From: G016756615 sp050958605
GTDB taxonomy: Bacteria; Pseudomonadota; Alphaproteobacteria; Rhizobiales; Rhizobiaceae
Direction of reading: 5' to 3'
Assembly: GCF_050958605.1 (NCBI RefSeq)
Contig: NZ_JBJHDO010000013.1
Coordinates: 62,001 to 126,000 of the forward strand
Length of the DNA: 64,000 nt
How positions within the stretch are numbered: position 1 is the first letter of the stretch; each line of letters starts with the position of its first letter. Shown here in pieces: positions 1 to 8,680 of the stretch. Under the pieces are notes generated by a model that saw nothing but the letters and a program-made list of their open reading frames with translations, did no database searches and was not told the DNA's origin. The translations under genes and the position numbers were made by a program.

Positions 1-911
1 TGGACAACCTGCGCCGCTCCGTCGGCGATTTTCGGGAACTGTTCGCCGAGCAGCACGAAAATGACGCCATTGGCCGCGAATTGGATCGTGTCCCAGACTG
101 TGTTGCGGCGGACGCGGGTAACAGCCAGCGCCCGGCCGAACTGTTCGGCATAGCTCATCGTGATGCCTGCCGCGACGGCGGCCAATATGCCCGAAGCGTG
201 AAGGCGTTCGGCTGCCAGGTAGGCGCCGAACGGGATCAGGATGCTGACGAGGATCTGCGAGCTGGTGTGTTCGCCGAAACGATGGGAGATCCAGCTTTTC
301 ACCCAGATGATGGCCCAGGTCACGGCGACTCCGGCAGCGATGCCGACCGTGGCGACCCAAAGAAACGTGCCAAAGGCTTCGACGAGCGAAAACGTTCCGG
401 TCAGCGCCGCCGCCACGGCAAAACGCATGCACACCAGCCCGGAGGCGTCGTTGAACAGCGCCTCGCCCTCCAGGATCTGCATCAGTCGCTTTGGGATAGG
501 CACTCGTGCAGCGATCGCCGACACCGCGACGGGATCGGTGGGCGACAGGATCGCGGCCAGTGCGAAGGCGACGGCCATGGGTATGGCCGGGATCATGGCA
601 TGGATGACGAAGCCGAGGCCGAGCACGGTGAAGACCACGAGGCCGGAAGCCAGCCCGACGATCGCACGCCTGTCGCGGACCAGCGCTTCCTTGGGGATGC
701 GCCAGCCGTCCAGGAACAACAGGGGCGGCAGGAAAAGCAGGAAGAAGATGTCCGGTTCGAGCACGATGCCCCGATCGGCGACAGCGGCAATGAGAGCGCC
801 GAGCGCGATCTGCACGAGGGGCGGCGGCAGCGGAACGGGCGAGGCGCGCGACAGAGCACCGCTGGCGACGACGGCCAGGAGCAGCAAGAGGATGGTCGTT
901 ACGCTTTCCAC
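1..911 (-). CDS. Na+/H+ antiporter, CPA1/NhaP family (partial, 3' end cut by window edge)
   Basis: This gene is read leftward and runs off the window edge, so only about 303 N-terminal residues are visible. It is a polytopic membrane protein with many hydrophobic segments. It carries the CPA1 signature ILSPTDPVAV at about residues 121-130 and EGEALFNDASGLV at about 148-160, the acidic region that binds cation and proton in NhaP/NHE exchangers. The family exchanges Na+ or K+ for H+ across the cytoplasmic membrane for pH and salt homeostasis. The start is taken as GTG at 911: an in-frame stop lies about 75 bases upstream and I found no ATG between them. It is divergent from the DsbA-like gene at 1166. 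The ion specificity cannot be told from the sequence. Confidence 0.85.
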   Translation of the reverse strand, partial: MESVTTILLLLLAVVASGALSRASPVPLPPPLVQIALGALIAAVADRGIVLEPDIFFLLFLPPLLFLDGWRIPKEALVRDRRAIVGLASGLVVFTVLGLGFVIHAMIPAIPMAVAFALAAILSPTDPVAVSAIAARVPIPKRLMQILEGEALFNDASGLVCMRFAVAAALTGTFSLVEAFGTFLWVATVGIAAGVAVTWAIIWVKSWISHRFGEHTSSQILVSILIPFGAYLAAERLHASGILAAVAAGITMSYAEQFGRALAVTRVRRNTVWDTIQFAANGVIFVLLGEQFPKIADGAAQVV

Positions 912-1165
912 GGCCGGGCTTGCCCCATCGATGGATGTGCTGGTCGGCGAAGACCCCGGCTGCAGCTCCCGAGAAGCCGGCGGTCTCGGCGAAGCCTATC
1001 GTCTCCAGTGCCCTCAGGCCAGCCGCCGTTCCTGGCTGCTCGCCGGAGGCGTCGAAGCGCACGCGCCTTAAGGCTGGCTTAAGGTGGGTTTTCGACAGTT
1101 GCCGCGACGAATTGGCCGGCGCCCAGTTTCCGGCCGCGCCACGGAACCGCAGCCAGGGGAAACCC

Positions 1166-1792
1166 ATGACCATACATCGCCGCTCGTTTCTTCATCTGTC
1201 CGCTCTCGCCGGCGTGTCGCTTCTCGCGGCGGCCGGACCGGCCCTGTCGCAAGAGGTCGATGTCGACGCGATCCTCAACGACCCGGAGGCGCCGACCGCG
1301 GGCAACCCGAAGGGGGACGTCACCATCGTCGCCTTCCTCGATTACAACTGCCCCTATTGCCGAAAGACCGCGCCCGATCTCGAGCGCATCGTAAAGACGG
1401 ACGGGAAGATCCGGCTCGTCTACAAGGATTGGCCGATCCTCTCGGAATCCTCCGTGCACGGGGCGCAGCTGGCGCTCGGCGCCAAATATCAGGGGCGTTA
1501 CGGAGCCGCGCACAAGGCCCTGATGAGCATCAAAAGCCGGGGCACGACAGCGGAAGAGATGCAGGCCGCCATCAAAAAGGCCGGCATCGACATGGCCCGG
1601 CTCAAGGCTGACCTCACCACGCATGGAACGAAGATTTCGGCCCTGCTGAAACGCAATCTGGCGCAGGCCGAGGCGCTCGGCATCAACGGCACGCCTGCCT
1701 ATCTCATCGGGCCGTTCCGCACCACGACCCTCGATTATGAGGGCTTCAAGCAAGTCGTCGCCGACGCCCGCGCCGCCCAGGAGGGACGTTGA
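1166..1792 (+). CDS. DsbA family thiol:disulfide oxidoreductase, Tat-type signal
   Basis: A 208-residue exported thioredoxin-fold protein. The N-terminus has a twin-arginine motif (HRRSFLHLS, residues 4-12) and a hydrophobic stretch ending near ALSQ at about residue 29, suggesting Tat export. The CPYC active site lies at residues 62-65, and the cis-proline loop (GTPAY) is near residue 176, so the DsbA/thioredoxin catalytic pair is complete. The family oxidises or isomerises periplasmic disulfides. The ATG at 1166 is chosen because it follows a GGGGAAA ribosome site and places the signal at the N-terminus; the frame is open further upstream but that stretch looks non-coding. The L,D-transpeptidase gene starts at the end of this one, so the two are probably cotranscribed. 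Confidence 0.88.
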   Translation: MTIHRRSFLHLSALAGVSLLAAAGPALSQEVDVDAILNDPEAPTAGNPKGDVTIVAFLDYNCPYCRKTAPDLERIVKTDGKIRLVYKDWPILSESSVHGAQLALGAKYQGRYGAAHKALMSIKSRGTTAEEMQAAIKKAGIDMARLKADLTTHGTKISALLKRNLAQAEALGINGTPAYLIGPFRTTTLDYEGFKQVVADARAAQEGR

Positions 1793-1797
1793 TCCCG

Positions 1798-2454
1798 ATG
1801 CTTCGCTCCGCCTTCCGTCTTGCCACGATCCTTGTCCTGACCGTTTTCGCGGCAGCCTGCACGACGCCCTCCGAGAAGGCTCCGGTGAAACCTGCCGCCG
1901 TAGTCGAAAGCTCGCCGGATGCCCTGCGCTACGGCGCCGTCAGCGACGAGAAGTTCCCCGTTCCCGCCGTTGCGCTCAAGCATCTGCCGCCGCAGAACCG
2001 GCGCCAGATCGTCGACTATCCGACCGATCAGCCGCCGGGCACCATCGTCGTCGACCCGAAGAACCGCTTCCTTTATCTCGTCCAGGAAGGAGGCAAGGCG
2101 CTGCGTTACGGCGTGGGTGTCGGCAAGGCGGGGCTCGAATTCACCGGTACGGCCAACATCACCTACAAAAGGCAGTGGCCGCGATGGACACCGACGCCGG
2201 ACATGATCGAGCGTGAGCCGGGCCGCTACGGGCCGCTCGCCGGCGGGATGGAGCCCGGCCCGCGCAATCCGCTCGGCGCACGTGCGCTGTATCTGTTCAA
2301 GGACGGCAAGGACACGCTCTATCGTATCCACGGCACGAACGAGCCCTGGTCGATCGGCAAAGCGGTCTCATCCGGCTGCATCCGGATGATGAACCAGGAC
2401 GTGATCGATCTTTATGGCCGCGTTCCCAACGGGTCGAAGGTGGTAGTGCTTTGA
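1798..2454 (+). CDS. L,D-transpeptidase (YkuD domain) lipoprotein
   Basis: Predicted peptidoglycan cross-linking or lipoprotein-anchoring enzyme of 218 residues. A hydrophobic leader ends in a lipobox-like FAAAC with Cys21 as the likely lipidated residue. The YkuD domain ends with the catalytic region: His178 (HGT) and Cys194 in SSGCIRM. The family's common SHGC is here SSGC, a variant I believe is frequent in rhizobial members. An AGGAGGG ribosome site (1779-1785) lies inside the end of the DsbA-like gene. A TTG at 1789 would overlap that stop codon but is only three bases from the AGGAGGG; ATG 1798 is preferred because it gives a cleaner lipoprotein signal. Coupling with the upstream thiol oxidoreductase may help keep the catalytic Cys redox state in the periplasm (inference). 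Confidence 0.87.
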   Translation: MLRSAFRLATILVLTVFAAACTTPSEKAPVKPAAVVESSPDALRYGAVSDEKFPVPAVALKHLPPQNRRQIVDYPTDQPPGTIVVDPKNRFLYLVQEGGKALRYGVGVGKAGLEFTGTANITYKRQWPRWTPTPDMIEREPGRYGPLAGGMEPGPRNPLGARALYLFKDGKDTLYRIHGTNEPWSIGKAVSSGCIRMMNQDVIDLYGRVPNGSKVVVL

Positions 2455-2614
2455 CGCCGCGATGGCGCAAGCCCTAGGAGGGCAGGCGGCAGGAGCGAAC
2501 GCCTGTAACAATGTTCCACCGTTCCGTGATACAAATCAAAATGCCGACGCTTCGGTCATGCTTGGCTGGCGTGGCCGTGAGGCGAAGGGGACGGCTGGAA
2601 AGAGGAGGCAGGCC

Positions 2615-3187
2615 ATGTCGATGTCATTGGATGCAGCAGCGGAAGTTTTTCGCGAAGCGATGCGCCGGGCGGTCAAGCGTTATTCGCTCTGGTATCTCAT
2701 AGAAGGCATCCTTCTCATCATCGCGGGCGTGCTGGCGATCATCTATCCGGTGATCTCTTCGGTGGCCGTCATCGTGCTCCTCGGCTGGCTGCTCATCATC
2801 AGCGGCATCGCCCAGGGGATCAGCCTGATCGGCGCCGGCCAGGCGCCGCATTTCTGGCTGCAGCTCATCTCCGTCATCCTTGCCGTGCTCATCGGCTTCC
2901 TGTTCCTGCGCGATCCCGAGCAAGGCCTGGTGACGATCACGCTGCTGCTGCTCGTCTTCTTCATGATCGAGGGCATCTCCAAGATCGTCTTCGCCCTCAC
3001 CATTCGACCGTTTCCCAATTGGGGCTGGGTGCTGGCGAGCGGGTTCGTCGGGATCTTGCTGTCGCTGGTGCTGTGGGCAAGTCTGCCTGTAACAGCCGTG
3101 TGGCTGATCGGGCTGCTCCTCGGCATCGAGCTGATCAGCGTCGGCTCTTCGATCGCCTATCTCGCCTGGCAGGTCAGGCGGAGCTGA
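2615..3187 (+). CDS. HdeD family (DUF308) membrane protein
   Basis: A 190-residue protein with about six hydrophobic segments, beginning after a short amphipathic N-terminus (about 25 residues). The repeated pattern of paired transmembrane helices separated by short polar loops, with GILLIIAGVLAI and GWLLIISGIAQG, matches the HdeD/DUF308 family. HdeD in Escherichia coli is linked to acid resistance; the biochemical role of the family is unknown. The start ATG at 2615 follows a strong AGAGGAGG site at 2601-2608; the open frame extends upstream without resemblance to the family. It is followed by a palindromic intergenic element and faces the lpdA gene tail to tail. Confidence 0.82.
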   Translation: MSMSLDAAAEVFREAMRRAVKRYSLWYLIEGILLIIAGVLAIIYPVISSVAVIVLLGWLLIISGIAQGISLIGAGQAPHFWLQLISVILAVLIGFLFLRDPEQGLVTITLLLLVFFMIEGISKIVFALTIRPFPNWGWVLASGFVGILLSLVLWASLPVTAVWLIGLLLGIELISVGSSIAYLAWQVRRS

Positions 3188-3213
3188 GGGGAGAGGTTTT
3201 AGGCTTAACCGCA

Positions 3214-3417
3214 GGGCAGCCGACCGAAAGGTCACGGAATGGATCCACGGATCACCTCGCTTCGCTCGGGTCCGTGGATGACGAAGCTACGATGTCGACG
3301 CCAATCACAAACGTGGGCGATGAGGGTAGATCCTCGTCATCCACGAACCCGCAGGCGAGCGGAGCGAAGCCGAAGGTGATCCGTGGATCCATTCCGTGAC
3401 CTTTCAGCCGGCTGCCC
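3214..3417. repeat. Type A palindromic intergenic element, copy 1
   Basis: An approximately 200-base imperfect palindrome between two convergent genes. The outer arms (GGGCAGCC near 3214 and GGCTGCCC near 3410) enclose matching GTCACGGAATGGATCC blocks and then a second pair around GGATCACCTCGCTTCGCT. Near the centre (about 3295-3325) lies a core, GACGCCAATCACAAACG, that recurs in the second type A copy (23928-24140) and in type B elements. It resembles the dispersed RIME-type intergenic mosaics of rhizobia. It could act as a bidirectional transcription terminator or mRNA stabiliser. Confidence 0.8.
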
Positions 3418-3467
3418 AACGATCAAGACTGACGCGGTCATCCAAGCCCCAGCGTTCTTCCTCGCCA

Positions 3468-4865
3468 TCAAATATGTAGAGCGTGGCCGAGCGCCCGGAG
3501 CGCGGCCTCCTGAAAGGCTTCGCCCTGGGTCGGATGGGCGTGGATCGTGCCGGCGATATCTTCGAGCCGTGCGCCCATCTCGAGGGCGAGGCCGAAGGCC
3601 GCCGATAGTTCCGACACACCTTCGCCCACTGCCTGGATGCCCAGCACCAGATGGTTGTCCGCGCGCGCTACCACCCGCACGAAGCCATCCTCGGCCAGTT
3701 TGGTCATGGCGCGGCCGTTGGCCTGGAAGGGGAAGAGGCCGATCTTGACCTCGCGCCCTGCCTTTTTCGCTTCGTCCGGAGAGAGGCCGACCGAGAGGAT
3801 CTCGGGGTCGGTGAAGCAGATCGCGGGAATGGCGCGCTTATCCCAGCTGCGCTTGTGGCCGGCGACGATCTCGGCGACCATCTCGCCCTGGGCCATGGCG
3901 CGATGAGCGAGCATCGGCTCGCCGGTGACGTCGCCGATGGCGTAGATGCCGCGCATCGAGGTGCGGCATTGTTCGTCGATGCGGATGAAGCGGCCGGCCA
4001 TGTCGAGTTCGATCTCTTCGCGACCCCACCCCTCGGTGACCGGCTTGCGTCCGACAGTGACGAGGATCTTGTCGGCCGCGATCTTTTTTTCCGCGCCATC
4101 GGCCGTCTCGACCAGCAAGGCATCGCCTTTCGCCGAGAGACCCCTCGCCGTGGCTCCGGTCAGCACCTCGACGCCGAGTTCCGACAAGCGCTTCACCACC
4201 GGCCGCGTCAGTTCGGAGTCGTAGAGCGGCAGGACCTTCTGCTCGGCCTCGACCACCGTGACCGTCGACCCGAAGCGAGCGAAGGCCATGCCCAGTTCCA
4301 GACCGATGTAACCGCCGCCAACCACCACGAGACGCTCGGGCACCTTGGTCAACGCCAGCGCCTCCGTCGACGAGATCACCGGCCCGCCGAAGGGCAAGGC
4401 GGGGAGCTCGACCGGTGCGGAACCCGTGGCGATAATCACCGTCTCGGCGCGGATCACCTGCAACCCGATCTCGGTCGCGACCTCCACCGTCTTGCCGTCG
4501 CGGAACCTTGCGCGCCCCTCGACGATCTTCACCTTTGCCTTCTTCAGGAGCCCTGACACGCCGCTGTTCAGGCGCCCGACGATCCCGTCCTTCCAGGCGA
4601 TGGTCTGGGCCAGGTCGAGGGCGGGATCGGAAAGCGAGATGCCGAGCGGGCTCTTGGCGCGGCTGGCGCGAACCACCTTGTCGAATTCCTCGGCCGCGTG
4701 GATGAGTGCCTTGGACGGGATGCAACCGACATTGAGGCATGTGCCACCGGGCTTCTGGTCATCGACGATGACGGTGTCGATACCGAGCTGGCCGGCACGG
4801 ATGGCCGCGACATAGCCGCCGGGGCCGGCGCCGATGACGAGCAGCTTGCAGGAGATTTCCTTCAT
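3468..4865 (-). CDS. lpdA: Dihydrolipoamide dehydrogenase (E3) of the branched-chain complex
   Basis: A 465-residue FAD flavoprotein that reoxidises the lipoyl group of the E2 subunit with NAD+. Visible features in order: FAD-binding GAGPGG at residues 12-17; redox disulfide GGTCLNVGC with Cys43 and Cys48; the NAD-binding Rossmann motif GGGYIGLE in the middle; and the C-terminal interface with HAHPTQGE supplying the His-Glu base. It is the last gene of the bkd operon, so it most likely serves that complex. Family members commonly begin MKEI-x-CKLLVIGAGPGG, so ATG 4865 is chosen. A GTG at 4892 would add nine residues and is possible. A type B palindromic element separates it from the E2 gene. 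Confidence 0.95.
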   Translation of the reverse strand: MKEISCKLLVIGAGPGGYVAAIRAGQLGIDTVIVDDQKPGGTCLNVGCIPSKALIHAAEEFDKVVRASRAKSPLGISLSDPALDLAQTIAWKDGIVGRLNSGVSGLLKKAKVKIVEGRARFRDGKTVEVATEIGLQVIRAETVIIATGSAPVELPALPFGGPVISSTEALALTKVPERLVVVGGGYIGLELGMAFARFGSTVTVVEAEQKVLPLYDSELTRPVVKRLSELGVEVLTGATARGLSAKGDALLVETADGAEKKIAADKILVTVGRKPVTEGWGREEIELDMAGRFIRIDEQCRTSMRGIYAIGDVTGEPMLAHRAMAQGEMVAEIVAGHKRSWDKRAIPAICFTDPEILSVGLSPDEAKKAGREVKIGLFPFQANGRAMTKLAEDGFVRVVARADNHLVLGIQAVGEGVSELSAAFGLALEMGARLEDIAGTIHAHPTQGEAFQEAALRALGHALHI

Positions 4866-4910
4866 GACCGGGTCCGATGTTGCATCTGGCACAATGTGCT
4901 CTTTGGCTCA

Positions 4911-5083
4911 CCCCTCATCCGACCTCGCTTCGCGAGGCCACCTTCTCCCACAAGGGGAGAAGGAAAGGTTGGCGGGATCGTTCGCGCCGATCGCTGGCGT
5001 TGGCGATTTGCAGATGCCGACATGCCAAGCTCCCCCTTCTCCCCTTGTGGGAGAAGGGGGCCGCGAAGGGGTCGGATGAGGGG
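4911..5083. repeat. Type B palindromic intergenic element, copy 1 (inside bkd operon)
   Basis: Left arm 4911-4963 starts CCCCTCATCCGACCTCGC; right arm 5032-5083 ends GTCGGATGAGGGG. Each arm also folds on itself (CCTTCTCCC against GGGAGAAGG), giving a cruciform-like structure. The centre (about 4985-5030) holds the GCTGGCGTTGGCGATTTGC core shared with other copies. The element fills the gap between the E2 and E3 genes, so it is probably transcribed as part of the operon mRNA and may alter the amount of E3 relative to E1 and E2. Confidence 0.85.
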
Positions 5084-5113
5084 TTCCCGAAGGGCGGTAT
5101 CGCCTGCCATTGC

Positions 5114-6415
5114 CTATTCACCTACGAAGATCAGGGCCGGCGTTTCCAGCAGCGTCTTGATGCGCTGGACGAAGACCGCCGCGTCCCAGCCGTCGACGAC
5201 GCGGTGATCGAAGCTCGACGACAGGTTCATCATCTTGCGCGGGATGAAGGCGGAGCCATCCCATACCGGTCGCACCATGATCTTGTTGACGCCGACGATG
5301 GCGACTTCGGGATGGTTGATCACCGGGGTGGTGGCGACCCCGCCCATGGCACCGAGCGAGGTGATGGTGATGGTGGAACCGGAAAGCTCCTCGCGCGTCG
5401 CCGTGCCGTTCTTGGCGGCTTCCGCAAGCCGGTTGACCTCGGCGGCGCAATCCCAGAGGTCCCGCGCCTCGACATGTTTCACCACGGGCACGACGAGCCC
5501 GGCAGATGTCTGCGCGGCAATGCCGATATGGACGCCGCCATGGCGGTGGATGACGCCAGCTTCGTCGTCGAAGAGGGCGTTCATGCCGGGCTGCTCCCGG
5601 ATGGCCTTGACCATGGCGCGCATCAGGAAGGGAAGCAGGGTGAGCTTCGGCCGGTCCGGCCGCTTCTCCTTGTTGAGCGTCGCGCGCAACTCCTCGAGCG
5701 CGGTGACGTCGATCTCCTCGATATAGGTGATGTGCGGAATGCGCGACTTGGCGATCGCCATCTTCTCGGCGATCCGCCGCCGCAGGCCGACGATCTTGAT
5801 CTCCTCGACCGTGTTGTCCTCGGCAAGACCCGTCGCCGGCCGAATCGACTGCGGCCCACGACGCATGAAGGCTTCGATATCCTCATGCGTGATGCGCCCC
5901 GCCGGACCGGTACCGGGAATCTGACGCAGGTCGATGCCTGCCTCCTTGGCGCGAACCCTTACCGCCGGCGAAGCAAGGGGCTTTTCGCCCTCAGGACGCG
6001 GAGCGCCGACTGGCGAACTGAAAGCGGCGGGAGGGGGCTCGGGCTCAGCCGTGGGTTTCTGCTTCGGCGCTGTGTCCGAGGGCTTCTTCGCTGCAGGTTC
6101 CGCGGCCGGAGCGGGGACCATCACCTCGATGGCTGCCGGCTCAGGAATGGCGGCCTTGGCAGCGTTACCCTCGCCCTCCACCTTGAGCCGAACCAGCGGC
6201 GACCCCACGGCGATCGTGTCGCCGATCTCGCCGCCCAGCCACAGGATCTCGCCATCGACGGGCGAAGGAATCTCCACCGTCGCCTTGTCGGTCATGACGG
6301 CGGCGAGCAGACTATCTTCGCGCACGAGGTCGCCCACCTTCACGTGCCATTCAACGAGTTCGGCCTCCGCGACACCCTCGCCGACATCCGGGAGCTTGAT
6401 GACATGCTCGCCCAT
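5114..6415 (-). CDS. bkdB: Branched-chain 2-oxoacid dehydrogenase E2 (lipoamide acyltransferase)
   Basis: The 433-residue core acyltransferase transfers the acyl group from E1 to CoA through a swinging lipoyl arm. Domain order: N-terminal lipoyl domain with Lys44 in TDKATVEI; a Pro/Ala-rich linker at about 90-145; a peripheral subunit-binding domain at about 150-190; and the catalytic domain with the His/Asp motif DHRVVDGWDAA near residue 405. The single lipoyl domain and the downstream E3 agree with a bkd-type complex rather than the pyruvate complex. The start ATG at 6415 is four bases after the E1beta stop, so translation is probably coupled. The family is well established; substrate choice (branched-chain acids) is inferred from operon layout and E1 sequence. 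Confidence 0.94.
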   Translation of the reverse strand: MGEHVIKLPDVGEGVAEAELVEWHVKVGDLVREDSLLAAVMTDKATVEIPSPVDGEILWLGGEIGDTIAVGSPLVRLKVEGEGNAAKAAIPEPAAIEVMVPAPAAEPAAKKPSDTAPKQKPTAEPEPPPAAFSSPVGAPRPEGEKPLASPAVRVRAKEAGIDLRQIPGTGPAGRITHEDIEAFMRRGPQSIRPATGLAEDNTVEEIKIVGLRRRIAEKMAIAKSRIPHITYIEEIDVTALEELRATLNKEKRPDRPKLTLLPFLMRAMVKAIREQPGMNALFDDEAGVIHRHGGVHIGIAAQTSAGLVVPVVKHVEARDLWDCAAEVNRLAEAAKNGTATREELSGSTITITSLGAMGGVATTPVINHPEVAIVGVNKIMVRPVWDGSAFIPRKMMNLSSSFDHRVVDGWDAAVFVQRIKTLLETPALIFVGE

Positions 6416-6419
6416 GGCT

Positions 6420-7433
6420 TCAATTCTCCATCGTTTCGAGCATGGCGCGGCCCAGACGGGCCGGGCCGGGGAAATAGTCCCATTCCTGCGCATGCGGATA
6501 GGGCGTATCCCAACCCGTCACCCGGGCGACCGGCGCTTCCAGGTGGTAGAAGCAATGTTCCTGGACGAGCGCGGCAAGCTCGGCTCCGAAGCCTGACGTC
6601 AGCGTCGCCTCATGGACCACCACGCAGCGTCCGGTCTTCCTGACCGAGGCGACGATCGTTTCGAGATCGAGCGGCAGCAGGGTGCGCAAATCGATGACCT
6701 CGGCGTCGATCCCGGTCTCCTCGGCCGCGGCTTCGGCGACATAGACCATCGTGCCATAGGCGAGGATGGTCATGGCCGTGCCTTCTCTCCGGATCGCCGC
6801 CTTGCCCAGCGGCACGGTGAAATGGCCGTCCGGCACCTCGCCCAGCGGATGTTTCGACCAAGCGGTGACCGGCCGCTCGTGATGCCCGTCGAACGGGCCG
6901 TTGTAGAGACGCTTTGGCTCCAGGAAGATCACCGGATCCGGGTCCTCGATCGCCGCGATGAGCAGGCCCTTGGCGTCGCGCGGGTTGGATGGCACGACAA
7001 CCTTCAGGCCGGAGACATGAGTGAACAGCGCTTCCGGGCTCTGGCTGTGCGTCTGGCCGCCGAAAATGCCGCCGCCGGTCGGCATGCGGATGACGATCGG
7101 GCAGGTGAACTGGCCGTTGGAGCGGTAACGCAACCGTGCCGCTTCCGAAACGATCTGGTCGTAGGCGGGATAGACATAGTCGGCGAACTGCACCTCGATG
7201 CAGGGCCTCAATCCGTAGGCGGCCATGCCGATCGCCGTCCCGACGATCCCGAGTTCGCTGATCGGCGTATCGAAGCAGCGCGTCTTGCCGTATTTCGCCT
7301 GGAGCCCCTGCGTGCAACGGAAGACGCCGCCGAAATAGCCGACGTCCTCACCGAACACGACGACGTCATCGTCGCGCCCCATCATCACGTCCATGGCGTC
7401 GCGGATCGCCTCGATCATCGTTTTGCGCGGCAT
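6420..7433 (-). CDS. bkdA2: Branched-chain 2-oxoacid dehydrogenase E1 beta subunit
   Basis: A 337-residue transketolase-like subunit that with E1alpha forms the thiamine-diphosphate-dependent decarboxylase acting on the 2-oxoacids of valine, leucine and isoleucine. The protein opens with MPRKTMIEAIRDAM and contains FGEDVGYFGG (TPP-site Glu region), the substrate and interface segment PTGGGIFGG, and the C-terminal transketolase domain with VIDLRTLLPLD. The start ATG at 7433 follows the E1alpha TGA by only two bases, showing tight coupling. The frame is open upstream across the E1alpha tail, but that segment is a shadow of E1alpha. Confidence 0.95.
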   Translation of the reverse strand: MPRKTMIEAIRDAMDVMMGRDDDVVVFGEDVGYFGGVFRCTQGLQAKYGKTRCFDTPISELGIVGTAIGMAAYGLRPCIEVQFADYVYPAYDQIVSEAARLRYRSNGQFTCPIVIRMPTGGGIFGGQTHSQSPEALFTHVSGLKVVVPSNPRDAKGLLIAAIEDPDPVIFLEPKRLYNGPFDGHHERPVTAWSKHPLGEVPDGHFTVPLGKAAIRREGTAMTILAYGTMVYVAEAAAEETGIDAEVIDLRTLLPLDLETIVASVRKTGRCVVVHEATLTSGFGAELAALVQEHCFYHLEAPVARVTGWDTPYPHAQEWDYFPGPARLGRAMLETMEN

Positions 7434-7435
7434 GA

Positions 7436-8680
7436 TCAAACCCCCGCCTGCTGACGTTGCCGCCTCAGATGCGGCGGCATCTCGGCATAGACGCCTTCGA
7501 ACATATCGCGCGCTGACGGCTTGCCCCCTGCATGCAGCGTGCCGTGGCGCTCGGCCTCTTTCTGCGCTGAAATCACCGTGTCGAGGATCTCCGCCTCGGT
7601 CTGCTTCTGCCGCTCCTCCGACCACACGCCCCTTTTGATCAGGTGGTTCTTGAGGCGAATGACCGGGTCACCCAGCGGCCAGGCGTCGGATTCCGTCTTC
7701 GGCCGATAGGCGGAGGGGTCGTCCGAGGTCGAATGGGCGCCGACCCGATAGGTCACATATTCGATGAGGGTCGGGCCGAGATTGCGCCGCGCCCGCTCCG
7801 CCGCCCAGGAGGCCACGGCGTGAACGGCCAGATAGTCGTTGCCGTCGACCCGCAGGGAAGGCAGGCCAAAGCCGAGACCCCTGGCGGCGAAGGTTCCCGA
7901 GCCGCCGCGCGCGATGCCCTGGAAGGTGGAGATCGCCCACTGGTTGTTCACGATATTGAGGACGACCGGCGCCCGGTAGGTCGAGGCGAAAGCGAGGGCC
8001 GCATGGAAATCGGATTCCGCTGTCGAACCGTCGCCGATCCAGCCCGCGGCGATCCGCGTGTCGTTCTTGATCGCCGAGGCCATTGCCCAGCCGACCGCCT
8101 GGACGAATTGCGTGCCGAGATTGCCGGAAATCGAGAAGAAGCCGTGCTCCTTCGACGAATACATGATCGGGAGCTGCCGTCCCTTCAGCGGGTCGGCCTC
8201 GTTGGAGAAGATCTGGTTCATCATGTCGACCATCGGATAACCGCCGGCGATGAGCAGGCCGGCCTGTCGATAGGTCGGGAAATTCATGTCCGTGGGCTGG
8301 AGCGCGCGGCGGAATGCGCAGCTCACTGCCTCCTCGCCCATATGCTGCATATAGAACGAGGTCTTGCCCTGTCGCTGCGCCATCAGCATGCGTGCGTCGA
8401 ACGTGCGCAGCGTCATCATATGGCGCAGTCCTTCGATCAGTTCCTCGTCGCTGAGCAAGCCCGCCCAGGGGCCGACAGCCTCGCCCTGGCGGTTGAGCAC
8501 GCGGATGATGGAATAGGCGAGGTCGCGGATGTCCTCGGGATTCGCGTCCACCTCCGGCCGCCGCACGGAGCCCGCCGGCGCAATCTTGACGCTGGAAAAG
8601 TCGGGCGTGCCGCCGGGTCGCACCTCCGGCTCCGGTACATGGAGCCGCAACGGCGCGGGCGAAACTCTATCGGATGTCAC
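7436..8680 (-). CDS. bkdA1: Branched-chain 2-oxoacid dehydrogenase E1 alpha subunit
   Basis: First gene of the bkd operon, 414 residues. It carries the thiamine diphosphate signature starting GDGSTAESDFHAAL and ending at NNQWAIS, about 30 residues apart, and a GAHSTSDDPSAYR segment typical of branched-chain E1alpha phosphorylation-loop regions. The N-terminal extension (about 60 residues) before the catalytic domain is also typical of bkd-type E1alpha. GTG at 8680 is selected because AGGGAGG lies seven bases upstream; the longer open frame lacks a better site. The enzyme complex is cytoplasmic and feeds branched-chain acyl-CoA into degradation. No bkdR-type Lrp regulator is encoded next to it in this window. 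Confidence 0.94.
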   Translation of the reverse strand: MTSDRVSPAPLRLHVPEPEVRPGGTPDFSSVKIAPAGSVRRPEVDANPEDIRDLAYSIIRVLNRQGEAVGPWAGLLSDEELIEGLRHMMTLRTFDARMLMAQRQGKTSFYMQHMGEEAVSCAFRRALQPTDMNFPTYRQAGLLIAGGYPMVDMMNQIFSNEADPLKGRQLPIMYSSKEHGFFSISGNLGTQFVQAVGWAMASAIKNDTRIAAGWIGDGSTAESDFHAALAFASTYRAPVVLNIVNNQWAISTFQGIARGGSGTFAARGLGFGLPSLRVDGNDYLAVHAVASWAAERARRNLGPTLIEYVTYRVGAHSTSDDPSAYRPKTESDAWPLGDPVIRLKNHLIKRGVWSEERQKQTEAEILDTVISAQKEAERHGTLHAGGKPSARDMFEGVYAEMPPHLRRQRQQAGV

